Made by a program: the position numbers and the translations under genes | In this document: positions 7,753 to 16,318 of the stretch, piece by piece | Numbering within the stretch: the stretch's first letter is position 1 | Layout: each line of letters opens with the position of its first letter | Assembly (NCBI GenBank): GCA_048173955.1 | Contig: DBEYOB010000022.1 | Location: 8,491-72,490, forward strand | DNA from: CAZUFB01 sp048173955 | GTDB taxonomy: Bacteria > Actinomycetota > Coriobacteriia > Coriobacteriales > UMGS124 | Reading direction: 5' to 3' | Length of the DNA stretch: 64,000 nucleotides | The notes under the pieces: model-generated | Databases searched by the model: none | Told to the model about the DNA's origin: nothing | Seen by the model: the letters and a program-made list of their open reading frames with translations, nothing else

Positions 7753-10239
7753 CTACAGCGCGCGGGCGACGAGGTTCGCGTTGGTCACGGCGCGCTGGAT
7801 GTTCCAGGGCTCGGCGCAGTCGCCCACGGCGTGCACCTCATAGCCGGCCGCCGTCAGCTCGTCCGCCAGGGCGGTGTTCGCCACGACGTCGCAGCCCTCC
7901 ACCACGGTGTCGCACGGCACGACGACCTCGGCGCCCGATGCATCGGTGATGGACAGGCCGCCATCCACCACGCCGTTGACCGTGGCGCTGTTGTAGACCT
8001 TGACGCCGTTCACCACGAGCTGGGCGAGCGCGTACTTGCGGATCCAGCCGGACTGCTGGGCGTCCAGGTCGTCGAACGTCGACCCGTGCACGAGCGCGAC
8101 CTGCTTGCCCATGGCCTGCAGGCGCAGGGCCATGTCGGTCGCTTGCAGGCTGCCGCCCAGCAGCGCGACGCTGCCGCCGCAGCGGCACCCCGCTGCGCTC
8201 TCGAAGGGGATGACCTGCACGGCGTCGCTGCCTTCGAGCAGGCCTTCCTGGCGCGCGCCGCCGGTCGCCACGACGATGGCGTCGGGCGCGACGGAGGCGA
8301 CCAGCCCGGCGTCGACCGCGGTGCCCGTCTCCACCGTCACGCCGGCGAGCTCGAGCTGGCGGGTCAGGTAGGCGCGGTAGTCCTCGAGGCGCTCGTGGTC
8401 GCCCTTGACGCCCTGGGCGAACGACAGGCTGCGCCCGAGCAGGGGCTGCGCCTCATAGAGGGTCACGCTGTGGCCGCGCTGCGCGGCGATGCGCGCGGCC
8501 TCCATGCCGGCGGGGCCGCCGCCAATCACCATGACGTTGCGGGGCGTCTCGGCGGGCACCGGGTCGAAGCCCTCGGGCATCGCCTCGAGGTACGCGTGGC
8601 GCCAGGCGGCGCTGACGCGACACGACGAGGTGAACCTGCGGCTCGTGGATATGTTGTCGTGGCAGTGGAAGCAGCGCGTGCAAGGCATGGCCTCGTCGCG
8701 GCGGCCCTCCTGCAGCTTGTTGGGCAGCTCGGGGTCGACGTTGAGCGGGCGGTTCATGTAGACCAGGTCGACCTTGCCGTCGGCCACGGCCTGGTTGATG
8801 AGGTCGGGCGCGGTGCGTGGGTCCATGTAGCCGGCGCAGCCCACGGGGACGCTCACGGCCTCCTTGATGGCGGTCGCCATGGGGATGAAGGCGCCCACGC
8901 CCGAGTGCGTCCCGTCCTCCAGCCCCTCGAAGGCGACGTCATAATCGAACAGGTGGCCGAAGCCGTCGACGCCGTCGGCGTGCCAGGCGAAGTGGTTGGT
9001 GTCGGGCGCCCAGCAGTTGGCCTCCTGGCCGGGGGTGCCCACGCGCACCTGGATGGCGTCGGTGCCCGCCGCCTCGAGGATTTGGGCGATCTGACGGGTC
9101 TCCTCGATGGAGAGGCAGGTCGGGTCGGTGCCGGGGGCGTTGTCGTACTCCTCGACGGCGTTGATGAGCGTCAGGACGACGAAGTCCTCGCCGCAGGCCT
9201 CCTTGACGGCGCGGATCATGTCGGTGAAGAACTTGCAACGGCTCTCGATGGTCTGGGGGCCGTACTCGTCTTCGCGCTGGTTCTTGCGGCGCGAGAGGAA
9301 CGCGTTGAGGCCGTCCTGCGTGGCACCCTTGATCTCGATGGCGTCGCCGCCGGCCGCCTGGAAGCGCTGGGCAGCCGCCGCGACCTCGGCCACGTGGGCC
9401 TGGATGGTCTCGATGCTGTCCTCGTTCACGGTGGGCTCGCCGACCGGGCCGCCGTAGCTCACCTGCAGGCCGACGTAGGCGCCGCCCTGGTGGATGCGGT
9501 CGACGAGCGTCGCGGCGGTCGCGATGCCCTCCTCGACCGTCATGCCCTCGGCGGGAACCTCGCCGGGCCCGATGCCCAGGTTGTCGAAGGCGCCGGCAAG
9601 CACGATCATGGCCACGCCGCCGTCGGCCATCTTGGCGTACAGGTCGAAGGCAACCGGGTTGATGCCCTCGTACTCGTCGGGCGACCAGGGGCTCGAGCCG
9701 GCCGACTTGATGATGCGGTTGCGCAGGGTGAGCGAGCCGATCTGGATGGGCTCGAACAGGGCCGAGTAGTCGGTGGTGCAGGCGTCGTACGACTCGTCCT
9801 GCGGGGTGAGGGGCAGGTTGCGGAAGGCGTCCAGGCCGAGCGCCTGGAGCCAGCAGTCCTCGACGCCGTCGACGATGGCCTTGGTGCAAATGCTCGCGCC
9901 CGTGACGGCGTCGACTCCCTGGGTTCTGCCGGCCGCGGCGACGGCCTCGCAGTACGCGGCGCACGCGTCGGCAAGGGGGGTGAAGTAGTCGTTGTCCGAC
10001 GTCTTGACGACCTTGTAGCCCACCGACGTCAGTTTGCCGTCCTCGAACGAGCAGGTGACGACGACGTCGGCGTAGCCGGTGGTCTGGGCGCTCTCGTAGG
10101 TGCCCTGCGCCGCCCCGGAGGCTGCCGGCGCGGCCTCGTCGGCCACGGCGCTGTCCGCCCCGGCCGCAAGGGCCGACCCGATGACGCCGAGGGCCGCCGC
10201 CTTCACGAGGTTCCTGCGGGTAATCTCTGCAACTGCCAT
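7753..10239 (-). CDS. Tat-exported OYE-type flavin reductase fused to FMN_bind domain
   Basis: An 828-residue multidomain protein with AAAGGG before the ATG. Order: Tat signal (TRRNLVKAAALG, residues 7-18); FMN_bind domain (about 45-135) with a flavinylation site T-G-A-S116; an Old Yellow Enzyme TIM barrel starting LFEPIQIGSLTLRNRI (about 161-490); a 4Fe-4S cysteine cluster CTRCFHC with a fourth Cys 13 residues later (about 516-537); and a pyridine-nucleotide oxidoreductase half with FAD motif GGGPAG near 574. This is the 2,4-dienoyl-CoA reductase/bile-acid enone reductase architecture, but exported. The second Rossmann motif is GGSLQATD rather than GxGxxG, suggesting loss of NAD(P)H binding, with electrons arriving through the FMN_bind domain. 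Substrate unknown. Divergent from LuxR-2. Confidence 0.9.
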   Translation of the reverse strand: MAVAEITRRNLVKAAALGVIGSALAAGADSAVADEAAPAASGAAQGTYESAQTTGYADVVVTCSFEDGKLTSVGYKVVKTSDNDYFTPLADACAAYCEAVAAAGRTQGVDAVTGASICTKAIVDGVEDCWLQALGLDAFRNLPLTPQDESYDACTTDYSALFEPIQIGSLTLRNRIIKSAGSSPWSPDEYEGINPVAFDLYAKMADGGVAMIVLAGAFDNLGIGPGEVPAEGMTVEEGIATAATLVDRIHQGGAYVGLQVSYGGPVGEPTVNEDSIETIQAHVAEVAAAAQRFQAAGGDAIEIKGATQDGLNAFLSRRKNQREDEYGPQTIESRCKFFTDMIRAVKEACGEDFVVLTLINAVEEYDNAPGTDPTCLSIEETRQIAQILEAAGTDAIQVRVGTPGQEANCWAPDTNHFAWHADGVDGFGHLFDYDVAFEGLEDGTHSGVGAFIPMATAIKEAVSVPVGCAGYMDPRTAPDLINQAVADGKVDLVYMNRPLNVDPELPNKLQEGRRDEAMPCTRCFHCHDNISTSRRFTSSCRVSAAWRHAYLEAMPEGFDPVPAETPRNVMVIGGGPAGMEAARIAAQRGHSVTLYEAQPLLGRSLSFAQGVKGDHERLEDYRAYLTRQLELAGVTVETGTAVDAGLVASVAPDAIVVATGGARQEGLLEGSDAVQVIPFESAAGCRCGGSVALLGGSLQATDMALRLQAMGKQVALVHGSTFDDLDAQQSGWIRKYALAQLVVNGVKVYNSATVNGVVDGGLSITDASGAEVVVPCDTVVEGCDVVANTALADELTAAGYEVHAVGDCAEPWNIQRAVTNANLVARAL

Positions 10240-10535
10240 GAACGTTCCCTTTCTCCTGGATGCACGCCGCACGGACGCCCCTGCCCCGCCGCACGGCTGC
10301 GCTCGGACGTCCCCATGGTGCCCGCCTCGGCCCGGCGACGTGGTACAGAAAACGGCCTATAGGGGCGGCCGGCGGGTGCCTATTTTTTCTGGTCCGGCAT
10401 CTACCTGGCATTTTGCGCCCGACCGGTACGAGCCTCCCGTCTGCCTTCGCCGCCCTTCGGCGCGCTCCGGCGCGTTTTGGCGCATCAACCGCTACAATGG
10501 CAGGCGTGGGATTCGAGACGCGGGGGGTGCTGTGC
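10240..10535. promoter_or_regulatory. Divergent promoter region of OYE-type reductase and LuxR-2
   Basis: A 296-bp divergent gap. A TACAAT -10 hexamer at 10493-10498 faces LuxR-2 and lies 38 bp before its ATG. It overlaps the upstream in-frame ATG at 10497, arguing against that start. No clear operator palindrome was found. Confidence 0.5.
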
Positions 10536-12041
10536 ATGGCGGGTGACGATGTGTCAAAGACTTGGCGCCTGCCGTCGGTCAAGGTCGTCGGCTCGAGCCT
10601 TTCGGTGGCTTTTCTCGGCTATGCGCTTGTGACGTGCTGGTCGTCGTCGACCAATGGGATCAGCTGCGCGGGCGACCTGTCCGACCCCGCCTCGCTCTTC
10701 GCGGTGCTGGTGACGCTCTTCGACGCGCTGGCGCTGGTGTGCGCGGCGTGCCTGAGCTCGCGGATTGGGTCGCTGCGCTCGGGCCGCCGTGTCCCCGCGA
10801 TTGCCGGGCTTGTGGTGGCCGCCTCGGTGCTCGCCGGGTTGGTCGACGCGGCCCCGGTCCCGGTAGCGGTGCTCGCGGTCGCCGCGCTTGTCACGGGTGC
10901 GGCGAAGGCCCTCGCAGTGCTCGTGTGGATGGAGGCGTTCTGTACGCTCAACCTGCGCGGCGCATGCGTCGCCTTCGTCGCTGCCTACCTGTTCAGCAAA
11001 GTTCTCGGTGCCGTGCCCCCGTTGACGGGCGATCTCGTCGAGCGCGCGCTCTTTGCCGTCGCCGGGGCGGTGGGCGTGCTGGCGGTGTCGTACGCGACGA
11101 GCTCCGACGGGCCGGCGTCCGAGGCGGAGGGGGACGCCGGGGCGCGCCGCTGGAGCTTTCCGCTCCACCCGACCCTGCTCATGGGCGTCTACTCCTTTGC
11201 GTACTCGTTTGTGCTCGACGCCGGGTTCGGCCGGATGCCGGGCGCCATCGACCAGGAGTACGCCGGCCTGGCCGTGCGCCTCCTGGTCCTGGCGGCCATG
11301 GTGCTGCTGTTTGCACGCTTCGACGTGAAGGTCCTGAGCGTCGCCTCCGCGCCGATCGTGTGCGCCGGCCTGCTCTGTACGACGGGCTCGTTCGGCTGGG
11401 CGGCCCCGGCGGCGACGGTCCTGGTGGCCCTCGGGTTCTACTGTATGTCGACCTTTATCTACCTGTTGCTGTTCAACATCTCGTTCCGCTACGGCGTGAA
11501 CCCCCTGTGGCTGTTCGGGTTCTCACGCGCGGCCCGCGCCGTGAGCACCCTGTGCGCGGGCTTTGCCGTGACCGGCCTGGAGATCGAGGGTCCCGGGCCT
11601 GCGTGCGACGTGTTGGCCGGCGTCCTGCTGGTCGTCATTGTCGCCGCGGCGGTGACGCTTGCCGCGGGGAAGGGCTTCGCGACGACGTGGGGCATCCGCC
11701 CGATCGAGGACGGGGCCGCGGAGGACGACGCCCCCGCGCGGCAGGGAGGCCGGGGGCGTTCGCTGCTGCTGTCCGGCGAGGCGTTCGACGATCGGCTGTC
11801 GTACATCGCCTACGTCTGGGGCCTCACCAAGCGCGAGGAGGAGGTCCTGGGGCTGCTCGCGCGCGGCATGGGCGTGCCCGACATCGAGCGCGAGCTGCTC
11901 ATCTCGAACGGTACGGTGCGCAACCACGTGCAGCATGTCTACAAGAAGCTCGGCCTGCACTCGCGCGACGACGTGCGGGCGTTCATGGCGGACCCGGACG
12001 CGTGGGGCGACAAGGCTTCCGCGGCGGTCGACGGGGCATGA
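10536..12041 (+). CDS. LuxR-family regulator with multi-pass membrane domain (LuxR-2)
   Basis: A 501-residue protein started at the ATG of MAGDDVSKTWRLPS, which has GGGGGTG 8 nt upstream and lies downstream of a TACAAT box. About twelve membrane helices (residues 20-390) precede a LuxR HTH (YVWGLTKREEEVLGLLARGM through NGTVRNHVQHVYKKLGL). The helix motif GVNPLWLFG and the linker TWGIRP match LuxR-1, so the two are paralogues. It is divergent from the exported OYE-type reductase and convergent with the orphan peptide-binding protein 61 nt away. Either could be its target; the divergent reductase is the likelier one. Confidence 0.88.
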   Translation: MAGDDVSKTWRLPSVKVVGSSLSVAFLGYALVTCWSSSTNGISCAGDLSDPASLFAVLVTLFDALALVCAACLSSRIGSLRSGRRVPAIAGLVVAASVLAGLVDAAPVPVAVLAVAALVTGAAKALAVLVWMEAFCTLNLRGACVAFVAAYLFSKVLGAVPPLTGDLVERALFAVAGAVGVLAVSYATSSDGPASEAEGDAGARRWSFPLHPTLLMGVYSFAYSFVLDAGFGRMPGAIDQEYAGLAVRLLVLAAMVLLFARFDVKVLSVASAPIVCAGLLCTTGSFGWAAPAATVLVALGFYCMSTFIYLLLFNISFRYGVNPLWLFGFSRAARAVSTLCAGFAVTGLEIEGPGPACDVLAGVLLVVIVAAAVTLAAGKGFATTWGIRPIEDGAAEDDAPARQGGRGRSLLLSGEAFDDRLSYIAYVWGLTKREEEVLGLLARGMGVPDIERELLISNGTVRNHVQHVYKKLGLHSRDDVRAFMADPDAWGDKASAAVDGA

Positions 12042-12102
12042 GCCGGCGGAGCCCGGGGCGCCGTCGATGTGCAACGGGTTGACCGGGACGATGCGGGCTT
12101 CG

Positions 12103-13875
12103 CTACCCCTCCAGCCACACCTTGTCGAGCACAGCGGCGTTGTCGGGGCGGAAGTACAGGTTGTGCACGCGGCTCGACGCCACGCAGCTATGCCGGTAGA
12201 ACAGCAGCGGCACCACGGGGAAATCCTCCGCGAGGATGGCGTTGGCCTGCTGGTAGCCCGCGGTGCGCTCATCGGCGTCGAGCAGCTGCGCGGCGGCCAG
12301 GAACGTGTCGTCGAACTCGGGGTTCGAGTAGAACGACCAGTTGCCGCCCGTCCCGGTGCGGAACAGGTCGTTGAAGACGTAGTACGGCGACGGTACGAAC
12401 CCGACCCAGCCGAGGCGCCCGAACTGGTAGTTGCCGCTCTCGAGCGCGTCGAGGTAGGTGGCCCACTCCTGCGTCTGCACCTGCGCGTCCACGCCGAGGC
12501 GCGCCAGGTCGGCCTGCACCATGAGCAGGATTGCCTCGTTCGAGGAGCCGGGGTTGCAGCCCAGCGTGATCGAGAGGCCGCGGCTGCCGTTCTCGTCGGC
12601 GGGGTAACCGGCCATGTCGAAATGCTCCGCCGCCTTGGCGTCGTCGTTGGTCGCGGGGCAGTGGGCCCACCCGCCCGCCTCGTAGCCGGGCATGATCGGC
12701 GTGAGCATGTTGTCGGCGGGAAGGCGCGTGCCCTGCATCACGGTGTCGCAGATTGCCTGGCGGTTGATGGCGTACGACATGCCGATGCGCACGTCCTTGT
12801 TCCCGGCGACCTCGTCGTCGAGGTTGCACAGGATGTAGTAGGTCGAGTTCTCGTCGCCGGTGAACGTCTGCTGTCCGGGGTTGGCGACGTAGCCGTTGTC
12901 GCCCGCCTCGCCGAACTGCGCGACGGTCGCCTCGAACAGGCCCGACGGGATGAACGTGTAGTCGAGGTTGCCGGCCTGGAACTCGGTCCAGGCGGTCTGG
13001 TCGTCGCTGAACACCTGGAAGTCGACCCCGTCGAGGAACGGCTTGTCGCCCCAGTACCCGTCGAAGCGCTTGACGCGGATGTATTGGCCGTCGACCCACT
13101 CGCCGTCCATCATGAACGGGCCGTTGCCGATCGGGGCGATGCGGAAGGCTTGGAAGTCCTCCTCGGTGTCGGTGCATCCGGCGGGGACCGGGGCGGTCAC
13201 CACGTCGGCGCACACGGCGTCGAACTCGGCGAACGGGAAGGCCAGGTTCACGACGAGCGTGTAGTCGTCGGGACATTCGACGTCGAGCTCGTCCGCCGTG
13301 CCCGCCATCATCTCGGTCGCTCCTTTGACCTGCTCGATCTTGTAGCCGACCGCCGAGGGGGCGGGCTTGAAGTCCGCGCGGCAGATGCGCTCCCACGCGT
13401 ACTTGTAGTCGTGCGAGGTGACCGGCTGCCCGTTGTGGAACGTCGCGTCCTGGCGCAGGTGGAACGTGTACTGCGTGGCGTCCTCGTTGACCTCGTAGCT
13501 CTCGCACGCCTGCGGCACGACGCGGTTGTTCGCATAGTCGTAGCGGGTCAGCGTGTCGAAGAGGTTCGAGGCGATCTGGATGCCGTGGTTCTCCTCCGCG
13601 CCGAACGGCTCGATGGCGCCGGGGTTGGCGACGTACCACTTGAGGATGCCGCCCGCAACGGCGCCATCGGTGTTCTCGCCATACGGGGCAACCTGGGCGT
13701 CCGCGGTGTCGGCGGCATCCGCCCCCGTGGCCTCTTCGGCGGGCTCCGCGTCGGCGAATGCGGATCGGGTGCGCGCCCCAAGGGCGAGGGCCGCTGCGGT
13801 TGCGGCAGCGCCGGCGAGGAAGGTTCTGCGGGAAAGGTCGGCACGGGCGAAGCTGGTCGATGCGGACGTGCACAT
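12103..13875 (-). CDS. ABC-type peptide-binding protein (SBP_bac_5 family), Tat-exported orphan
   Basis: A 590-residue extracytoplasmic solute-binding protein of the OppA/DppA type. The ATG has AAGGAGG 7 nt upstream. Family features include SYEVNEDATQYTFHLRQDA, TFHNGQPVTSHDYKYAWERI, APIGNGPFMM and MSYAINRQAI. Export is through a Tat signal (SRRTFLAGAAATAAA near residues 15-29) rather than the lipoprotein signal usual for monoderm binding proteins, and no lipobox cysteine is visible. No permease or ATPase genes accompany it, so it may serve a transporter elsewhere or act as a secreted peptide sink or sensor. LuxR-2 ends convergently 61 nt from its stop codon. Confidence 0.9.
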   Translation of the reverse strand: MCTSASTSFARADLSRRTFLAGAAATAAALALGARTRSAFADAEPAEEATGADAADTADAQVAPYGENTDGAVAGGILKWYVANPGAIEPFGAEENHGIQIASNLFDTLTRYDYANNRVVPQACESYEVNEDATQYTFHLRQDATFHNGQPVTSHDYKYAWERICRADFKPAPSAVGYKIEQVKGATEMMAGTADELDVECPDDYTLVVNLAFPFAEFDAVCADVVTAPVPAGCTDTEEDFQAFRIAPIGNGPFMMDGEWVDGQYIRVKRFDGYWGDKPFLDGVDFQVFSDDQTAWTEFQAGNLDYTFIPSGLFEATVAQFGEAGDNGYVANPGQQTFTGDENSTYYILCNLDDEVAGNKDVRIGMSYAINRQAICDTVMQGTRLPADNMLTPIMPGYEAGGWAHCPATNDDAKAAEHFDMAGYPADENGSRGLSITLGCNPGSSNEAILLMVQADLARLGVDAQVQTQEWATYLDALESGNYQFGRLGWVGFVPSPYYVFNDLFRTGTGGNWSFYSNPEFDDTFLAAAQLLDADERTAGYQQANAILAEDFPVVPLLFYRHSCVASSRVHNLYFRPDNAAVLDKVWLEG

Positions 13876-14059
13876 GGCAAACCTCCTTATGTCGCATGAT
13901 GCGCCCCGGCATGCAATCTTCGGGACCCTTCGCGACGCCGTCGCGGGACGTCCGATGCCGGGTGGTTTGCGCACGTATTATCCGACAACGACCGTTGTCG
14001 GCGCCATGGCGCGCCGGATGGGTCCGGGTGAGCGGCATAAAGCGGGCGGCATAAAGGCG

Positions 14060-14100
14060 CCCGGCGGCAGGGCGGCGCAGATGGCCGTCCCGCCGCCGGG
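14060..14100 (-). terminator. Hairpin downstream of small membrane protein gene
   Basis: Arms of 17 bp (14060-14076 and 14084-14100) pair with two mismatches around a 7-nt loop. On the minus strand they are followed by GCCTTTATGC, a weak U-tract. It probably ends the transcript of the 14162-14440 gene. Confidence 0.5.
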
Positions 14101-14161
14101 CTTCAGGGGTCGTGCTTCGAGTTGGGCCCGACCGCGCGTGTGATTGGGCCCTGTGGGCCTC

Positions 14162-14440
14162 CTACATCCCGCTCGACCCGCGGTCGGGCTGGGCGGCGAC
14201 GAGGATGCCCAGGATGACCGGCGTGGTGAAGAGGCCGATGAACCAGAGCTTGCCGCTGCCGAAGGGGCATCCCTTGGCGCGCGCCGTCTTGACGAGCGAG
14301 CTGATGGCCATGAAGTAGGCCACGATGAAGCAGATGAACACCGCAAGACCGATGATCAGGCTCACGATGCCCGCCCCCGCGATGAATCCGCCGAGGACGT
14401 CGGCGCCGCTGGAGTCGAAGTTGTAATAGTACTCGTGCAT
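14162..14440 (-). CDS. Small two-helix membrane protein of unknown function
   Basis: A 92-residue protein started at the ATG of MHEYYYNFDSSGADVLGG, with GGGAGG about 6 nt upstream. Two strongly hydrophobic segments (residues 17-45 and 66-83) are separated by a basic loop, VKTARAKGCPFGSGK. The N-terminus is Tyr-rich and acidic. I do not recognise a family. It is transcribed toward the gap upstream of the peptide-binding protein, with a hairpin in between, so it is probably monocistronic. Confidence 0.7.
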   Translation of the reverse strand: MHEYYYNFDSSGADVLGGFIAGAGIVSLIIGLAVFICFIVAYFMAISSLVKTARAKGCPFGSGKLWFIGLFTTPVILGILVAAQPDRGSSGM

Positions 14441-14597
14441 GGTTGCCTCCCGTGCTCGTGTCTGTGGTGGAAACCGACAGCTGATGCCGTCCCGCCGCAC
14501 AGGGCGGGATACTGCAGATTATAGGGAGGATGGCGATGCTGACGGAGTAGAAAGGCGAATATCTGCCACGGAGTCCCAAATGACAGCGATATACAGG

Positions 14598-16061
14598 TCA
14601 GCCCTTCTCGTCGCGCTCGCGCTCCCTCTCTATCAGGTCGAGAAGTTCTTGGCGACCATGGATTCCCAATGTGGCGTAGAGCGACTTGCGGTACGATCTC
14701 ACCGTGTTGGGGGAGAGACCTAAAGTGCGTGCAATGTGGTCGACATCTCGTCCTGTTGTCAGGAAGGACATGACCTCGGACTGCCGTTTTGAGAGGCCAT
14801 AAGCGTGCGCGATGCTGTCGCAGGCTTCTTCAATGCTTGTTTGTGCGGGCTCGCGTGGAGACGGGCTGATTCCAGAAACAGGGCTGTCAATCTGGCCGGA
14901 GCCGTCCTTTTGCGCGCTTTCGCCCGAGCGGGCTCGTTTTGCCAGGGGTGCGATGATAAAGAAGGCCGGAATCATCAGGACATACAGCAGGAGAAGGCCT
15001 GCGATGTACGGCATTATGTTGAGGGTCCCCTGGTTCACAAGCCTCTCGATGGCAAGGTGTGCCGTGTCGGTCAGATACATGAAGCCTGCAAACGCACCGT
15101 AAAGGGGTAGTGCGGCGACGCCCGCCTTTTCGGCACATTCCAGACTGCTTATGACCATGAGAAGCGACACCAGAAAGTAGCAGCCGTTGCCGATGAACAA
15201 TACGACCCATCCCATGTCTTCGTCCAACAGGAACAATATGAATATGATGCTCGCGAAGATGGGGAGGAAGATTCCATACAGGCGCGGGAGCGGGATGCCC
15301 CTGCGCAGCCTGAACCAAACAACGGCCAGAATGACGAGGCAAACAATGTGCGACAGCGCCACAATCGTCTCATGCGAGAGCGGCAGCGAGTCGGATGCGC
15401 CAAAAACGGAGCTGGCGATGGGCGTGATGAGCGTCAGCGCCACGCCGCACAGTATGGACAGCGGAAGCCCTTCGGGTATCCGGGCTTTGCTCGGTTCGCT
15501 CTCATGCCGAGCGAAGTCGACCGTGCGCGCATTGAGCGCTAGGCATGCCGTTCCCGCAATGCCGCATACGCCGTAGACGACGAGCATCCTCGCGGTTTCG
15601 GAAGGCAGCTGGCCGACGCCGAACGTCAGGGCGATATGGGCGAGCGACCCCCAGAGGAGCAGCCGCTTGGCACGAGAGAGCTCGAACGACGCAAGCATGC
15701 GGAACCATTGGCAAAACCCGCACGCCTTGCCGAACGCGAGGGCGATCGAGCCGATGTAGAGCGCGGGAGGGGCGTCAAAAGTAAGGCCGCAGCCCACGAG
15801 CAACAATGCCGCCACGAGCGAACCGATGGTCGCTGCGGTTAAGGAGCCCCGACCGAGTCTTCCCCTCACCGCCCACCATGCAACGACAAAGAACGAGAGC
15901 GCATAACAGAGCGATTGGACGATGCCGATCGGCGTCACGATGCCCGTTCCGTCTGCGAACGGGTATGTCGTAGAGCTCGATGCGGCGAAGGTGAGCCAAA
16001 CGGCGTTGCCCGCCCAGTAGAGGACGGATGTGCGGTCGAGCGCAAAGTCGGTTATCCGCAC
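14598..16061 (-). CDS. LuxR-family regulator with multi-pass membrane domain (LuxR-3)
   Basis: A 487-residue protein if started at the GTG at 16061, which has AAGGGGG 8 nt upstream. An in-frame ATG at 16151 lies upstream of a TACAAT -10 box (minus strand, 16109-16114) and is therefore unlikely. The membrane part spans about residues 15-390. The C-terminal HTH reads HAYGLSKRQSEVMSFLTTGR through NTVRSYRKSLYATLGI and is followed by a highly charged tail. The gene is divergent from flavoprotein B across 257 bp and likely controls it. It lacks the GVNxLWxFG and TWGIxP signatures of LuxR-1 and -2, so it belongs to a different branch. Confidence 0.87.
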   Translation of the reverse strand: MRITDFALDRTSVLYWAGNAVWLTFAASSSTTYPFADGTGIVTPIGIVQSLCYALSFFVVAWWAVRGRLGRGSLTAATIGSLVAALLLVGCGLTFDAPPALYIGSIALAFGKACGFCQWFRMLASFELSRAKRLLLWGSLAHIALTFGVGQLPSETARMLVVYGVCGIAGTACLALNARTVDFARHESEPSKARIPEGLPLSILCGVALTLITPIASSVFGASDSLPLSHETIVALSHIVCLVILAVVWFRLRRGIPLPRLYGIFLPIFASIIFILFLLDEDMGWVVLFIGNGCYFLVSLLMVISSLECAEKAGVAALPLYGAFAGFMYLTDTAHLAIERLVNQGTLNIMPYIAGLLLLYVLMIPAFFIIAPLAKRARSGESAQKDGSGQIDSPVSGISPSPREPAQTSIEEACDSIAHAYGLSKRQSEVMSFLTTGRDVDHIARTLGLSPNTVRSYRKSLYATLGIHGRQELLDLIERERERDEKG

Positions 16062-16108
16062 GCCGTTCGCCCCCTTGCCAAATCTCGCACGCCGTGTCTG
16101 TGTCGACA

Positions 16109-16114
16109 ATTGTA
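16109..16114 (-). promoter_or_regulatory. -10 box upstream of LuxR-3
   Basis: TACAAT on the minus strand, 47 bp before the preferred GTG start. No good -35 hexamer is seen at the usual distance. It matters mainly because it rules against the ATG at 16151. Confidence 0.35.
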
Positions 16115-16264
16115 CGCGGTATGGTCCGTCGGCATTTAAGAAAATCGGCAACCTGCGCGCCGCATTGCCGCGCTACCCCTTTTGCGGGGGCATTCGGTGG
16201 GTGGGCACCATCGGTGGCAACCCCTTGCAGGGGCGTAGCGGCGAGGCCTGCCCCGACCGTATCG

Positions 16265-16300
16265 TTGGTGCTGTCCGCACGGCAATATACCAATCGGTAT
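16265..16300 (+). promoter_or_regulatory. Promoter-like site and small palindrome before flavoprotein B
   Basis: TTGGTG (16265-16270) and TATACC (16286-16291) are spaced 15 bp. The -10 overlaps a perfect palindrome ATACC-AATC-GGTAT (16287-16300) placed 19 bp before the start codon, a plausible repressor or LuxR site. GAAAGGGG lies between it and the ATG at 16319. Confidence 0.4.
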
Positions 16301-16318
16301 CGTGAAAGGGGATGCGCT

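Noticed and set aside
7735..10362. Open frame of 875 codons on the plus strand
   Set aside because: Antisense shadow of the OYE-type gene; no recognisable motif and no ribosome site.
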